Assembly (NCBI RefSeq): GCF_003323715.1
Contig: NZ_QOIN01000070.1
Coordinates: forward strand, 1 to 64,000
Origin: Streptomyces diacarni
GTDB lineage: Bacteria; Actinomycetota; Actinomycetes; Streptomycetales; Streptomycetaceae
Length of the DNA: 64,000 nucleotides
Direction: 5' to 3'
Of this stretch, positions 1-9,315 are shown one piece after another (the first letter of the stretch is position 1; each line of letters begins with the position of its first letter). Below the pieces are notes generated by a model. The model did no database searches and was not told where the DNA came from. It saw nothing but the letters and a program-made list of their open reading frames with translations. Made by a program: the position numbers and the translations under genes.

Positions 1-2
1 GC

Positions 3-98
3 GTCGGCCAACGACTCCTCGCCCTCGCAGCCGCACTCTGGCGCAACTGGACCACCGGCGCCGACGTCAAACGATCACTGACCGCCTACGACCACTAA
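3..98 (+). mobile_element. C-terminal end of an IS transposase (partial, window edge)
   Basis: The open frame entering from the left edge reads LLALAAALWRN..TGADVKRSLTAYDH and stops at TAA 96-98. This tail (an ALAAA-W-HN/RN stretch followed by a terminal SLxAYDH) is typical of short Streptomyces IS transposases, most likely IS982-like; the family is assigned from memory of the tail only. The catalytic residues lie outside the window. The element's right end must fall in the roughly 20 bases before the hydrolase stop at 118, but no inverted repeat can be verified without the left end. Confidence 0.6.
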
Positions 99-117
99 AA
101 ACATCGGACTCACTCAT

Positions 118-348
118 CTAGCCGGTCACCTGCTCCAGAAAGGTGCGCAGGTGGGCGTTGTAGGCGGCGGGGTTCTCCATGCCGGGGTAGTGGGCCGCCC
201 GCTCGACGGTCGCCGTGCGCCCTTCGGGGACGGCGCGGATGAGGCGTTCGGCCATGCCGAGGTGGTCGGGGGAGTCGAGGGAGCCGTTGAGCGCGAGGAC
301 CGGGACGCCGATGCCGGCGGCGCGCTGCCAGGTGTCGGTGACCGGCAC
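118..348 (-). pseudogene. C-terminal fragment of an alpha/beta hydrolase
   Basis: The 76 residues read like the last quarter of an alpha/beta hydrolase. A beta-strand with the acid residue (GVPVLALNGSLD) is followed by a cap remnant, the catalytic-His region (VERAAHYPGMENP) and a final helix (HLRTFLEQV). The nucleophile elbow GxSxG and about 190 N-terminal residues are missing, and upstream sequence does not continue the fold, so the gene is truncated. Its 3' end lies about 20 bp from the IS transposase stop, so IS-associated deletion is the likely cause (inference). A GTG at 346-348 could start translation, but a functional enzyme is unlikely. Confidence 0.6.
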
Positions 349-493
349 CCGCCGCCCCGGGCACCGCCTCCGCGCCCACCCGCGGTGACGTACCGCTTAA
401 CGGTCATTAACATCTGTTTCGACGCCGGCGCCCGGCGTCCGCACACCGGCGGCCCCGCCGCCGTGACCGCCGCACCGGCGTGAGGAGTTGGCC

Positions 494-1579
494 GTGGCCT
501 CTGACTACCCACTGACCCCGACGACGAGTCCGACTCCGGCGGCGGAACGCGAACGCATCCTCGCCGCGCCGGGTTTCGGCCGCTACTTCACCGACCACAT
601 GTCCACCGCCACCTGGAGTGCGGACCTCGGCTGGCACGGCCACCGCGTCGGCCCGCTGGAGCCCTTCTCGCTCCACCCCAGCGCCGCCGTGCTGCATTAC
701 GCGCAGGAGATCTTCGAAGGGCTCAAGGCCTACCGGCACGCCGACGGCAGCGTCTGGCTCTTCCGGCCGGAGCAGAACGCGGCGCGCTTCGCCCGCTCCG
801 CGCGGCGGATGGCACTGCCGCGGCTTCCCGAGGAGGATTTCCTCGCCGGGGTGGAGGCGCTCGTCCGCGCCGACGAGCCGTGGGTCCCGGTGCCGGGCAA
901 CGAAGAGAGCCTGTATCTGCGCCCGTTCATGTTCGCCTCCGAGGCCTTCCTCGGGGTGCGCCCTGCCACGCAGATCGTCTTCTCGGTGATCGCGAGCCCC
1001 GCGGGCCCGTACTTCACCAGCGGCCTCACCGGCGTCACGCTGTGGGTGACCAGCACCTACTCGCGGGCGGCCAGGGGCGGTACGGGCGCGGCCAAGTGCG
1101 GCGGCAACTACGCGGGCGGGCTGGCCGCCCAGCTGGAGGCCGAGGAGCACGGCTGCGACCAGGTGCTGTATCTCGACAGCGCGGGCGAGGGCAACCTGGA
1201 GGAGTCGGGCACCATGAACCTGTGCCTGATCACCGCGGACGGCCGCCTGATCACCCCGCCGCTGGGCACGATCCTCGAAGGCGTCACCCGCGACACCCTC
1301 CTCACGCTGGCCGCCGAGGCCGGGCTGACCTGCCAGGAGCGCCCGATCACCATCGAGGAGCTGCGCGAGGGCGCCGCCGACGGCACCGTCACCGAGGTGT
1401 TCGCGGCGGGTACGGCGGCCGTGGTCACCCCCGTCGTCGGCTTCAAGGGCGACGGTTACGCGTTCACCGTCGGCGACGGCGAGCCGGGCCGGCGGACGGC
1501 GGCCCTGCGCACGCGGGTGCTGGACATCCAGTACGGCCGCGCCGAGGACCCGCACGGCTGGCTGCGTCGCGTGCTGTGA
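494..1579 (+). CDS. ilvE: branched-chain amino acid aminotransferase
   Basis: PLP-dependent fold-type IV aminotransferase that interconverts Val, Leu and Ile with their 2-oxo acids, in the cytosol; in Streptomyces this also feeds branched fatty-acid and polyketide starters. Family marks: HYAQEIFEGLKAY near the N-terminus, the PLP lysine in GAAKCGGNYAGG (about residue 201) and the GNLEESGTMN phosphate-cup motif. About 361 aa, normal for the family. A TTG at 488 is also open, but the ribosome site GAGGAG (482-487) abuts it and sits 6 nt before GTG 494, so GTG 494 is preferred. Monocistronic, in an AT-richer upstream pocket (395-415). Confidence 0.95.
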   Translation: MASDYPLTPTTSPTPAAERERILAAPGFGRYFTDHMSTATWSADLGWHGHRVGPLEPFSLHPSAAVLHYAQEIFEGLKAYRHADGSVWLFRPEQNAARFARSARRMALPRLPEEDFLAGVEALVRADEPWVPVPGNEESLYLRPFMFASEAFLGVRPATQIVFSVIASPAGPYFTSGLTGVTLWVTSTYSRAARGGTGAAKCGGNYAGGLAAQLEAEEHGCDQVLYLDSAGEGNLEESGTMNLCLITADGRLITPPLGTILEGVTRDTLLTLAAEAGLTCQERPITIEELREGAADGTVTEVFAAGTAAVVTPVVGFKGDGYAFTVGDGEPGRRTAALRTRVLDIQYGRAEDPHGWLRRVL

Positions 1580-1820
1580 CTCCTTCGGGAGCGGGTCGTC
1601 GTCGATCCTCAGGCGCCGCCCGTGACCGTGGTCATCGACGCCGAGGTCCAGGCCCGCGGCTCGACGGCGGCCCCGCGCGAGAGCTGAGGGGCCCGATCGC
1701 ACCGGCCCGTGCGGACTGCCCCGATCGCACCGGCCCGGGCGGATACCCCCACCGCGGCTGAGTAACCCGCTGAGTACGCGCGCTCAGGTAGGGCCGGGGG
1801 CGGACGGGAAAGCTGAGCGC

Positions 1821-2498
1821 ATGACGACACCGCCGCTGTCCGGGCAGCCGTACCCGCCGCACCGTCCGGGCACGGCTCCCCCTCCCCGTCCGCCGGCGCC
1901 TTCGCGGGTGCGGCGCGGTCTGCGGGCGGCACTCACGGTGGCGGTCGTGCTCACGCTGGCGTGCGGCGGCGGCACGGTCTGGTGGCTGCTGCGCGGCCGT
2001 GACGACGCCCCACTGGCCGACAGGCCCCGGGTGAGCGACGACAGGGCCGGTGTCTCCTACGCCCTGCCTCCGGGCTGGGAGCTCGACCGCCGGGAAGAAG
2101 CGGGCCCGAGAGGCGCCTTCTCGTCGCGGATCACCCGCACCACCACGGGCGGCCGAAGCGGCGGCACCGTCCTCACCGGCCGGTCGGGGCAGGTGGTGCC
2201 GGACGCCGACCTCGGGACGTACACCGAGGCGGCGGCCAGGTCGAACGCGGAGCGCTTCTTCCCCCGCCGCCCGGCCGAGCTCGGCGGGTCCCGGGCCACC
2301 GAGGTCAGCGGCCATCCGGGGCACACGGTGGCGCTGCGGCTGCCGGCCCGCGGGGGAAGGCCCGCGGGCCACCTGCTGATGACCGTCTTCACGGTGGACA
2401 GCGACCGCACCTCGTTCGTCCTCGGTATCGCCAGGGGCGGCTCACGGGCGGACGTCCACGACGTGGAGGACGTGCTGGCCGGCGCCCGTACGAGGTGA
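1821..2498 (+). CDS. membrane-anchored hypothetical protein with Pro-rich N-terminus
   Basis: 225 aa. A proline/arginine-rich cytoplasmic start (residues 1-35) precedes one transmembrane segment (about 37-58, ALTVAVVLTLACGGGTVWWLL) and an extracytoplasmic domain of about 160 residues. That domain starts with a pattern common in actinobacterial secreted proteins (GVSYALPPGWELDR) and resembles small PsbP/LpqN-like or 'DUF' folds that bind ligands at the cell surface. A Cys lies in the membrane segment, but no convincing lipobox is seen. Function unknown. It stands alone between ilvE and the phosphatase gene. Confidence 0.8.
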   Translation: MTTPPLSGQPYPPHRPGTAPPPRPPAPSRVRRGLRAALTVAVVLTLACGGGTVWWLLRGRDDAPLADRPRVSDDRAGVSYALPPGWELDRREEAGPRGAFSSRITRTTTGGRSGGTVLTGRSGQVVPDADLGTYTEAAARSNAERFFPRRPAELGGSRATEVSGHPGHTVALRLPARGGRPAGHLLMTVFTVDSDRTSFVLGIARGGSRADVHDVEDVLAGARTR

Positions 2499-2649
2499 GC
2501 CGGGTCCGGCGACCGCCGGTCGGGCCGCCGCCCCTGTCCTGACCACCCGAACGGGCGCATCGGATGTCACCCCGCGCGCTGGAGGGGCACGTCGCCGGGG
2601 CGCGAGGGAGGATGGAAGGGGAGCCCAGGGCAGGAAGGTAGCCGTCGTC

Positions 2650-4758
2650 GTGAGGAACCGCGAGGAGCCGCCGGCAGGCGACGCCGACGGCGCGCCGGAG
2701 GCAGGCGACAGACCGCGCGGCGTGTCCCTGTCGCCGCCCGGCGGGCTCTTGGACGTGCTCGGCGTGGGGGCCGTGGTGCTGGACGCGCGGGGACGCATCG
2801 TGCTGTGGAGTCCGCAGGCCGAAGAGCTGTTCGGCTACTCGGCCGCGGAGGCGCTGGGCAGCTACGCGGCGCCGCTGCTGGTGCCCGACGAGCAGCGGGA
2901 GCTGGTACTGCGGCTCTTCGACGAGGTGCTGCGGGCCGGCCGGAGCTGGGCGGGCTCCTTCCCTGTGAAGCTGCGGAACGGCAAGGTCAAACCCCTGGAG
3001 TTCCGCAACATGCGCCTCAACGACGACCAGGGTGCCGTCTTCGCGCTGGGCTTGATCACCGACCAGGCCACGCTGCGGGAGGTCGAGCGCGACCTGGCCT
3101 TCTCCGCCCGGCTGGTGCAGCAGTCGCCGATGGGGTTCGCGGTCATGGACACCGCGCTGCGCTACGTGTCCGTCAACCCGACCCTCACGCGGCTGGACGG
3201 CGTCGGTGTCGAGGAGCACCTGGGCCGCTCCGTCCACGATGTCCTCCCCCACGGCCACGCGGGCAAGGCCGAGCGGGTGATGCGGCGGGTGCTGGAGACC
3301 GGGGAACCGGTCATCGACCAGGAGGTCCTCGGCGGTGAGACCTCGCGGGGCCAGGGGCGGGCGTGGTCCGTGTCCGTCTTCCGGCTCGACGACGCGGGCG
3401 GGCGCCCGCTGGGGCTGTCCGTCTCCGTCACCGACATCACCGAGCGCCACCAGGCCGCGCTCCAGGCCGAAGCGGCCCGGCAGCGCCTCTCCCACCTGGC
3501 GGAGGCGTCGGTCCGTATCGGCACCACGCTCGACCTCGAACAGACCGCCAGGGAACTGGCCGAGGTCGCCGTGCCCGACCTGGCCGACATCGCCGCCGTG
3601 GACGTGCTGGACGCCGCCGTCAGTGACCAGCCGGTGCGCATCCCCGAGGAGGAGACCGCCACCTTCCGTGCCCTGGCGCTCGCGCTCGCCTACCCGACCG
3701 TCGCCGCGGACGCTGCCGACCTGCCGGGGCATGTGGCGCGCTACGGAGCCGACCGGCTGGTCACCCGCTGTGTCGCCACGGCGGAACCCGTGGCCGTACC
3801 GGCGGTGCGCCCCGAGGATCTGCTGCACATCGCCAGGGACGAGGAGTCCGCGGCGCTGCTGGCGCGCGCCGGGGTCCACTCCTATCTGGCCGTCCCCCTC
3901 ATCGCGCGCGGTGAGGTGCTGGGGGCGCTCGACCTCAAGCGTTCCCGCAACCCCAAGCCCTTCGACCGCGACGACACCATCCTCGCCTGCGAGCTGGCAG
4001 GGCGCGCCGCCGTCTGCATCGACAACGCTCGCCTCTACCGGCAGCAGCACAACATCGCCCTCACCCTGCAGCGCAGCATGCTGCCCACGCCGGCCGCCGC
4101 CACGACCCGGCTGCGGGTCGCCTCCCGCTACCAGCCGGCCGGCGCCCACAGCGAGGTCGGCGGCGACTGGTTCGACGTGCTGGAGCTCGAAGAGGACCGC
4201 ACGGCCCTCGTCGTCGGCGACGTGATGGGCAGCGGCATCAACGCGGCCGCCACCATGGGACGGCTGCGTACCGCCACCCAGACCGTCGCCCGGCTGTCGT
4301 TGCCGCCGCACGACGTGCTGCGCCACCTCGACCGGATCACCATGGGCTTCGACCCCTACATCGCCACCTGTCTGTACGCCGTCTACGACCCGGCAAAGGG
4401 CCGCTGCCGGATCGCCTCGGCCGGCCACCTGCCGCCCGTCCACGTCCCGGCCCGGGGCGAGCCCCGCCTGGTGGGACCGCCCGAGGGCGCCCCGCTGGGC
4501 ACGGGGCTGGGCGAGTACGGCACCACCACGGTCGGCCTGGAGGCGGGCGACCGGCTCGTGCTGTACACCGACGGGCTGGTCGAGACGCGGCGGGACGACA
4601 TCGAGGACCGGCTGGACGCGCTGCTGGATCTGCTGCGTCCGTGCGGCTCCGGCGCGGCGGAGTCGTTGGAGGAGACCTGCGACCGGCTGCTGAGGACGCT
4701 GCGCCACCCCGACAACCACGACGACGTGGCCCTGCTGGTGACCAGCCCCCGCCCCTGA
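2650..4758 (+). CDS. PAS-PAS-GAF-SpoIIE (PP2C) serine phosphatase
   Basis: 702 aa. Two PAS sensor domains (about 38-140 and 150-265), a GAF domain (about 275-465, ending in AGRAAVCIDNARLYRQQHNIALTLQ) and a SpoIIE-type PP2C phosphatase (about 470-700). The metal-binding motifs are present: GGDWFDVLEL, VGDVMGSG, SAGHLPP, LVLYTDGLVE and DNHDDVALLV. Such proteins dephosphorylate anti-sigma-factor antagonists and so tune alternative sigma factors; Streptomyces encode dozens. No RsbW-like kinase domain or partner gene is adjacent, so the target is unknown. Start GTG 2650 follows AGGAAGG (2632-2638) with an 11-nt gap. Confidence 0.9.
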   Translation: MRNREEPPAGDADGAPEAGDRPRGVSLSPPGGLLDVLGVGAVVLDARGRIVLWSPQAEELFGYSAAEALGSYAAPLLVPDEQRELVLRLFDEVLRAGRSWAGSFPVKLRNGKVKPLEFRNMRLNDDQGAVFALGLITDQATLREVERDLAFSARLVQQSPMGFAVMDTALRYVSVNPTLTRLDGVGVEEHLGRSVHDVLPHGHAGKAERVMRRVLETGEPVIDQEVLGGETSRGQGRAWSVSVFRLDDAGGRPLGLSVSVTDITERHQAALQAEAARQRLSHLAEASVRIGTTLDLEQTARELAEVAVPDLADIAAVDVLDAAVSDQPVRIPEEETATFRALALALAYPTVAADAADLPGHVARYGADRLVTRCVATAEPVAVPAVRPEDLLHIARDEESAALLARAGVHSYLAVPLIARGEVLGALDLKRSRNPKPFDRDDTILACELAGRAAVCIDNARLYRQQHNIALTLQRSMLPTPAAATTRLRVASRYQPAGAHSEVGGDWFDVLELEEDRTALVVGDVMGSGINAAATMGRLRTATQTVARLSLPPHDVLRHLDRITMGFDPYIATCLYAVYDPAKGRCRIASAGHLPPVHVPARGEPRLVGPPEGAPLGTGLGEYGTTTVGLEAGDRLVLYTDGLVETRRDDIEDRLDALLDLLRPCGSGAAESLEETCDRLLRTLRHPDNHDDVALLVTSPRP

Positions 4759-4908
4759 CCCGCCCGGTGCCGGCCGGTGCCGGTCCGTGCCGGTCGGCCT
4801 CCGGCGGTGGAAGCGGGGTACCGGAGGTGAGGCGGGCGGGTCGCGGACGTAGGGTCGTGCGGAGACGGGGCCGTGCCCAGAAGCGCCCCTCGTGGCTGGA
4901 AGGCGACC

Positions 4909-6054
4909 GTGACTGCGAACACCGAGCACCCGTCCCTGCTGGATCTGCCGCCGCTGACCGCGGAGCACTTCGCCGCCGTCGAGGACAAGGTCGCCGCGCT
5001 GCTGCGGACCGGGTGCGACGTGGTGGCGATGCAAGGCGAGGCGCTGCTGCCGCTGGAGGCGTGCATCCGTTCGGCGGCGGCGCCCGGCAGTACGGCGCTG
5101 AACGTGGTCAGCGGCCCCTACGGGGAGACGTTCGGCGGCTGGCTGCGTGCCTGCGGGGCCGAGGTGGTCACTCTCAGCGCGCCGTTCACCGGCGCTGTCG
5201 ACGCCGAACAGGTGGCCGAAGCCCTGCGGCGGCACCCGCGCGTCGGGCTGGTCAGCCTCGTCCACGCGGAGGCGGCGACCGGCAACACCAACCCCGTCGC
5301 CGAGATCGGCGAGGCGGTACGGGAGAGCGGCGCGCTGCTGATGCTCGACGCCGTCGCCTCGGTGGGCGCAGAGCCGCTGCTGACGGACGCGTGGGGCGTG
5401 GACCTGTGCGTCGTCGGCGGCCAGAAGGCGCTGGCGGGCCCGGCCGGGGTCTCCGCCGTCTCGGTCAGCGCCCGGGCGTGGGAGCGGATCGCCGCGAACG
5501 AGCAGGCGCCGCGCCGCTCGTACCTCTCGCTGCTCGACTGGAAGCAGCGGTGGCTCGACGGCGGCCGTACCGCGCTGCCCCACGCCCCCGCCCAGTTGGA
5601 GATGCTGGCGCTGGAGCAGGCCGTCGACCGGGTGGCCGCCGAGGGGCTCGAAAGCTCGATCGCCCGGCACCGCGCGGCCTCCGCCGCGACGCGCGCCGCG
5701 GCGCGCGAGCTGCCGGGGCTGGCCCCGTACGTGCTGCGCGACCAGGACGCGGCGCCCGCCGCCACGACGCTGCGCGCGCCCGAGGGCGTGGACGCGCGCG
5801 AGGTGGTGGCCGCGGCGCTGAAGGCCGACCCTCGGGTGCCGCTCCAGGCGGCGGCGGGCGCGCTCGCCGAGGAGATGCTCCGGGTGAACCACTACGGCCG
5901 TGCTGCCGACCGCACCGTGGTCGCGGACACGGTAGCGGCCCTCGCGGCGGGGCTGCGGACGCTGGACGTCACGGGCGCGGGCACGGGGACGTCCGCGGCG
6001 GCCGCGGCCGTCGACAGCGCCGAAGCCGCCTGGGACGCGACGGCATCGGTTTGA
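4909..6054 (+). CDS. class V (PLP) aminotransferase, alanine-glyoxylate type
   Basis: About 381 aa. Fold-type I PLP enzyme of the class V group (alanine/serine-glyoxylate and pyridoxamine-pyruvate aminotransferases). The PLP lysine lies in VVGGQKALAGPAG, with the cofactor aspartate in LLMLDAVASVG just before it. The N-terminal stretch VAMQGEALLPLEACIR and the VVSGPYGETFGGW loop fit the family. Substrate is not evident. GTG 4909 has GGAAGG (4898-4903) at 5-nt spacing; an in-frame GTG at 4873 would add 12 basic residues and is less likely. Convergent with the HD-domain gene. Confidence 0.88.
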   Translation: MTANTEHPSLLDLPPLTAEHFAAVEDKVAALLRTGCDVVAMQGEALLPLEACIRSAAAPGSTALNVVSGPYGETFGGWLRACGAEVVTLSAPFTGAVDAEQVAEALRRHPRVGLVSLVHAEAATGNTNPVAEIGEAVRESGALLMLDAVASVGAEPLLTDAWGVDLCVVGGQKALAGPAGVSAVSVSARAWERIAANEQAPRRSYLSLLDWKQRWLDGGRTALPHAPAQLEMLALEQAVDRVAAEGLESSIARHRAASAATRAAARELPGLAPYVLRDQDAAPAATTLRAPEGVDAREVVAAALKADPRVPLQAAAGALAEEMLRVNHYGRAADRTVVADTVAALAAGLRTLDVTGAGTGTSAAAAAVDSAEAAWDATASV

Positions 6055-6062
6055 CGGCGGGG

Positions 6063-6100
6063 CGGCGGAGGCGGGCCCGGGCCCCGGGGCGCCTCCGCCG
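6063..6100. terminator. hairpin between convergent genes
   Basis: An 11-bp perfect stem (CGGCGGAGGCG at 6063-6073 pairing with 6090-6100) with a 16-nt GC-rich loop lies between the stop of the class V aminotransferase gene and the stop of the HD gene. No T-run follows, as is usual in Streptomyces; it is likely a bidirectional terminator. Confidence 0.55.
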
Positions 6101-6117
6101 GTCGCGCACGCGGCGGT

Positions 6118-6774
6118 TCACTCCGGCCAGGGCGACTCCAGGATGGTGCGGACGAAGTCGCCGCGCTCGAAGTGCGGGTCGTAGTGCGCCAGGACGTCGG
6201 CCTTCACGTTGCCGAACGCCGTCTCGGGCTTGGGGCCCACGCCGTCCGCGAAGGCGCGCAGAATGCGCTGTTTGAACGCGGGGCGCGGATGCAGCGCGAC
6301 GACGGCCGCGCGGTCGTCCGCCGCCAGTTCGTCGAAGCCGAAGCCCAGGACGTCGTACTCCACTCCCGCCGTCACCAGCGCCACCTCGGGCTCCATGAAC
6401 TCCGGGATGCCCGGTGTGGTGTGCAGGGCGATCGCCGTCCACACCCGCCGGATGCTGTCCTCTGGCACGGAGCGGGCCGCGAGGAAGCGGCGGGCCTCGT
6501 CCGCGCTGTCGACCTCGAAGCGGCGTCCGCTGTCGTGGAACGGCTCGCCCAGCCCGACGTCGTGGAAGAGGGCCGCGACGTAGAGCAGCTCCGGGTCGTG
6601 GCTGAGGCCGCGGGCGCGGCCCAGGAGGCTGCCGAAGAAGAAGACGCGGCGCGAGTGGTCGTAGACCAGGTCGCCGGTCGTGTCCCGTACGAGCTCCGTG
6701 GCCTCCGCCGCCAGCCGGGAGTCCGGTACCCGCACCCCGCCAGGGCCCTCGTGTCCGTCCGTCCGCTCACCCAT
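6118..6774 (-). CDS. HD-domain protein (cyanamide-hydratase-like)
   Basis: 218 aa. Metal-dependent HD phosphohydrolase-superfamily domain over most of its length: DHSRRVFFFGSLLG, the HD pair in LFHDVGLGEPF, then LHTTPGIPEFMEPEVALVTAGVEYDVLG. The 'LHTTPG' and 'YDVLG' blocks match the cyanamide hydratase/Ddi2-like HD group better than nucleotide phosphohydrolases, but substrate cannot be fixed by sequence. The C-terminus (ERGDFVRTILESPWPE) is typical of bacterial members. Single gene; convergent with the aminotransferase gene. Confidence 0.85.
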   Translation of the reverse strand: MGERTDGHEGPGGVRVPDSRLAAEATELVRDTTGDLVYDHSRRVFFFGSLLGRARGLSHDPELLYVAALFHDVGLGEPFHDSGRRFEVDSADEARRFLAARSVPEDSIRRVWTAIALHTTPGIPEFMEPEVALVTAGVEYDVLGFGFDELAADDRAAVVALHPRPAFKQRILRAFADGVGPKPETAFGNVKADVLAHYDPHFERGDFVRTILESPWPE

Positions 6775-6874
6775 CCGGGCTCCTTCGCTCCTGCCTCGTG
6801 GCTTACGCCCTCGCCCACGCGCCGCTTCGGCCGCCGCCCCGGGCGCCTCGGGCCCGCGGCCTTCACCGTGCCGC

Positions 6875-7321
6875 TCAGTGTCCGCCAGGGGTGGGTTCGA
6901 GGACGAAGACCGGGATCTCGCGGCCGGTCTTGCGCTGGTATTCGGCGTAGTCGGGGAACGCCTCCACGGCGCGCTCCCACCACCGCGCCCTCTCCTCGCC
7001 CGTGGCCTCGCGGGCCGTCATGTCCTGCCGCTTCGGCCCGTCCTGGAGTTCGACACGGGGATCGGCGACCAGGTTGTGGTACCAGACGGGGTGCTCGGGC
7101 GCCCCGCCCTTCGAGGCGACCACGGCGTACTTCCCCTCGTGCTCCACGCGCATCAGCGGCGTCTTGCGCACCTTGCCGCTCCTGGCACCCCGCGTGGTGA
7201 GGACGATGACGGGCATCCCCCGCATCGTGGTGCCCTCCGTGCCGCCGGAGCTCTCGTACAGGTCGACCTGGTCACGCACCCACTGCTCCGGGCTCGGCAC
7301 GTACTCACCCTGGATCGGCAT
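6875..7321 (-). CDS. F420-dependent nitroreductase-family (DDN) oxidoreductase
   Basis: 148 aa. Small split-barrel protein of the deazaflavin-dependent nitroreductase family: VIVLTTRGARSGKVRKTPLMRVEHEGKYAVVASKGGAPEHPVWY split over residues 38-80, then NLVADPRVELQDG. These proteins bind F420H2 and reduce quinones or nitro compounds; the physiological substrate is unknown. ATG 7319-7321 is chosen because the domain begins there and a GAGGGG site lies upstream; the longer open frame upstream is shadow coding. Confidence 0.88.
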   Translation of the reverse strand: MPIQGEYVPSPEQWVRDQVDLYESSGGTEGTTMRGMPVIVLTTRGARSGKVRKTPLMRVEHEGKYAVVASKGGAPEHPVWYHNLVADPRVELQDGPKRQDMTAREATGEERARWWERAVEAFPDYAEYQRKTGREIPVFVLEPTPGGH

Positions 7322-7541
7322 GCTGCGTTCGTCCCCTCGTCGGTTCGCGGCCGGACCGCTCGCGGCCGTCAGATCATCTTGCCTGGCACTCCTCGGCTTA
7401 CCACCGGTGACGGGGCCGTACACGTGGCCGGAAGCGGCCGGTGGGCGCCGCACCCGCCCGGTACGGGCAGGCGGGCCCCCGCCTGGCGTCCGCCCGCGAT
7501 TCCGTGTGCGATCAGCGTCCTGCTCGCGGCACTGTGGACGC

Positions 7542-8435
7542 ATGGATGCGTACTCGAGCCGCGCCACGGGCCGTGCGGGACATGTCGCCCTCGGGACGCC
7601 GCAGCTGCGGGCGTTGCGGTACGTCGCGGCGCGCTCGCGCGGCGGGCCGCTCGGCGCCGGGGCCGGCGTCACGCTGAACTTCCACCCCGACCGGCTGGTC
7701 GGCAAGGAGACCGTGCTGGAGCGGCTGGCGCGGGAGGGCACCTACTCCTCGCAGTTCGTCACCGGTGTCGGCAACGGCGGTCTGACGGCGCACCCGGGCG
7801 GCGAGCGGTGGCGGTGGGAGACCCGGATGTTCGGCGGCGCCTACGACGAGGCGCCGCCCGAGGAGCGCCCCGTCTACGGTGCGCTCGACCACCGCCGCCG
7901 TCGGGGCGGTGCGGCCCCGCGCTTCGGCTCGGCCCATCTGCGGCTCACCGCAGCGACGCTCGCGCGTACCACGTTCTGCTATCCGGACAGCGTCACCGAG
8001 CCGTCCGCCTTCGGTGTGGCCTGCCGGATGGCGCTCGTCGAACTGGCCGAGGCACAGGTCCGCGACCCGCTGGACGACTACGTCGAGGCCCACGTGCACG
8101 GCGGCGTCGAGCTCGACCGGGACGTCGACGCGCTCGTCCTCGACCCCTCCTTCCGCGACACGGCGGTGGAGGCGGCGGCCGCGCGGCTCCCCTGCCCCGT
8201 CGCATGGCACCCCGGCTTCGTGCTCACCGCGGACGAGCTGCGCCGCCATCCCGACTACCGCGGCCAGGAGTACGTGGACCTGGGCGTGCGCATCGCGCGG
8301 GAGGGCGGGGGCCGGCTCGACCCCCGGGTCCTGGGTGAGGCCGCGCGCACGGGCCGCCACGATCCGCAGGCGGTGAAGAAGGTGTGGCACTGCCTGGCGC
8401 GGTTCGGTTCCGCGTCAACCAACCTCCCCCCGTAG
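7542..8435 (+). CDS. DUF3626 family protein
   Basis: 297 aa. The sequence GVTLNFHPDR..GKETVLERLAREGTYSSQFVTGVGNGGLTAHPGG and the later YVEAHVHGGVELDRDVDALVLDPSFRDT identify the DUF3626 family (recognised by pattern). Conserved His, Asp and Glu in 'FHPDR', 'EAHVHGGV' and 'AWHPGF' suggest a metal-dependent enzyme, but no reaction is known. ATG 7542 begins 220 bp after the divergent DDN gene. Single gene. Confidence 0.85.
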   Translation: MDAYSSRATGRAGHVALGTPQLRALRYVAARSRGGPLGAGAGVTLNFHPDRLVGKETVLERLAREGTYSSQFVTGVGNGGLTAHPGGERWRWETRMFGGAYDEAPPEERPVYGALDHRRRRGGAAPRFGSAHLRLTAATLARTTFCYPDSVTEPSAFGVACRMALVELAEAQVRDPLDDYVEAHVHGGVELDRDVDALVLDPSFRDTAVEAAAARLPCPVAWHPGFVLTADELRRHPDYRGQEYVDLGVRIAREGGGRLDPRVLGEAARTGRHDPQAVKKVWHCLARFGSASTNLPP

Positions 8436-8495
8436 GGTGTCGGCAACGAGTTCGACGCTCCGGCGGACCACCGGAGCCCAGTTGGGGAGCGGCGC

Positions 8496-9311
8496 ATGCA
8501 TATCGGGGACGGCGGTCAGGAGCGGCTGAACACGGGGACGGCACACTCGGCCCGGGTCTACGACTACATCCTGGGCGGCAAGAACCACTACGAGGCCGAC
8601 ACGGTGGCCGGGGACGCCATGGTGGAGGTGTGGCCCGCACTGCCGGTGCACATGCGGGCCAACCGCGCGTTCATGCTGCGCGCGAGCCGCTATCTGGCGC
8701 GGGAGCGGGGCGTGCGCCAGTTCCTGGACATCGGCACGGGGCTGCCGACCTCCCCCAATCTGCACGAGGTCGTCCAGGGCGCGGCGCCCGAGTCCAAGGT
8801 CGTCTACGTCGACAACGACCCGATCGTGCTGAACTACGCGCAGGCGCTGCTCACCAGCACGCCCGAGGGCCGTACCACCTACATCGAGGCGGACATGCGG
8901 GACCCGGACGCCATCCTCGGCTCCGCCGAGTTCCGCGACACCCTGGCCCTCGACGAGCCGGTGGCACTGCTGGTCGTCGGCATGCTGCACTTCATCCACC
9001 CCGGCGACGACGACCACGGGCTGCTGAGCCGGCTGCTGGACCCGCTGCCCGCGGGCAGCTACCTCGCGGCGACCGTCGGGACCGCCGACTTCGCCCCGGA
9101 AGAGGTGGGACGGGTCGCCGAGCGGTACGCGGCGGAGGGCATGCCGATGGCACTGCGCACGCGCGAGGAGGCCGCCGCGTTCTTCGACGGGCTGGAACTG
9201 GTCGAGCCCGGTCTCGTGCAGGTCCACAAGTGGCGCCCGGACCCGGGCGACGAGCAGGTCCGCGACGAGGACATCGCGATGTACGGCGCGCTGGCCCGCA
9301 AGCCCTTCTGA
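8496..9311 (+). CDS. SAM-dependent methyltransferase, DUF574 family
   Basis: 271 aa. Streptomyces-rich Methyltransf_19/DUF574 group. The signature start (TGTAHSARVYDYILGGKNHYEAD) is followed by the SAM-binding motif I FLDIGTGLPTSPN, the acidic end of strand 2 (VVYVDNDPIVL), and VALLVVGMLHFIHP. Genomes carry many paralogues; substrate unknown. ATG is preceded by GGGGAG at 6-nt spacing. Followed by a short hairpin and the convergent isomerase gene. Confidence 0.9.
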   Translation: MHIGDGGQERLNTGTAHSARVYDYILGGKNHYEADTVAGDAMVEVWPALPVHMRANRAFMLRASRYLARERGVRQFLDIGTGLPTSPNLHEVVQGAAPESKVVYVDNDPIVLNYAQALLTSTPEGRTTYIEADMRDPDAILGSAEFRDTLALDEPVALLVVGMLHFIHPGDDDHGLLSRLLDPLPAGSYLAATVGTADFAPEEVGRVAERYAAEGMPMALRTREEAAAFFDGLELVEPGLVQVHKWRPDPGDEQVRDEDIAMYGALARKPF

Positions 9312-9315
9312 TCCC

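Noticed and set aside
2389..5892. 1167-codon open frame on the minus strand
   Set aside because: Antisense shadow of the phosphatase and class V aminotransferase genes; Arg/Gly/Pro-rich without domains, as expected at very high GC.
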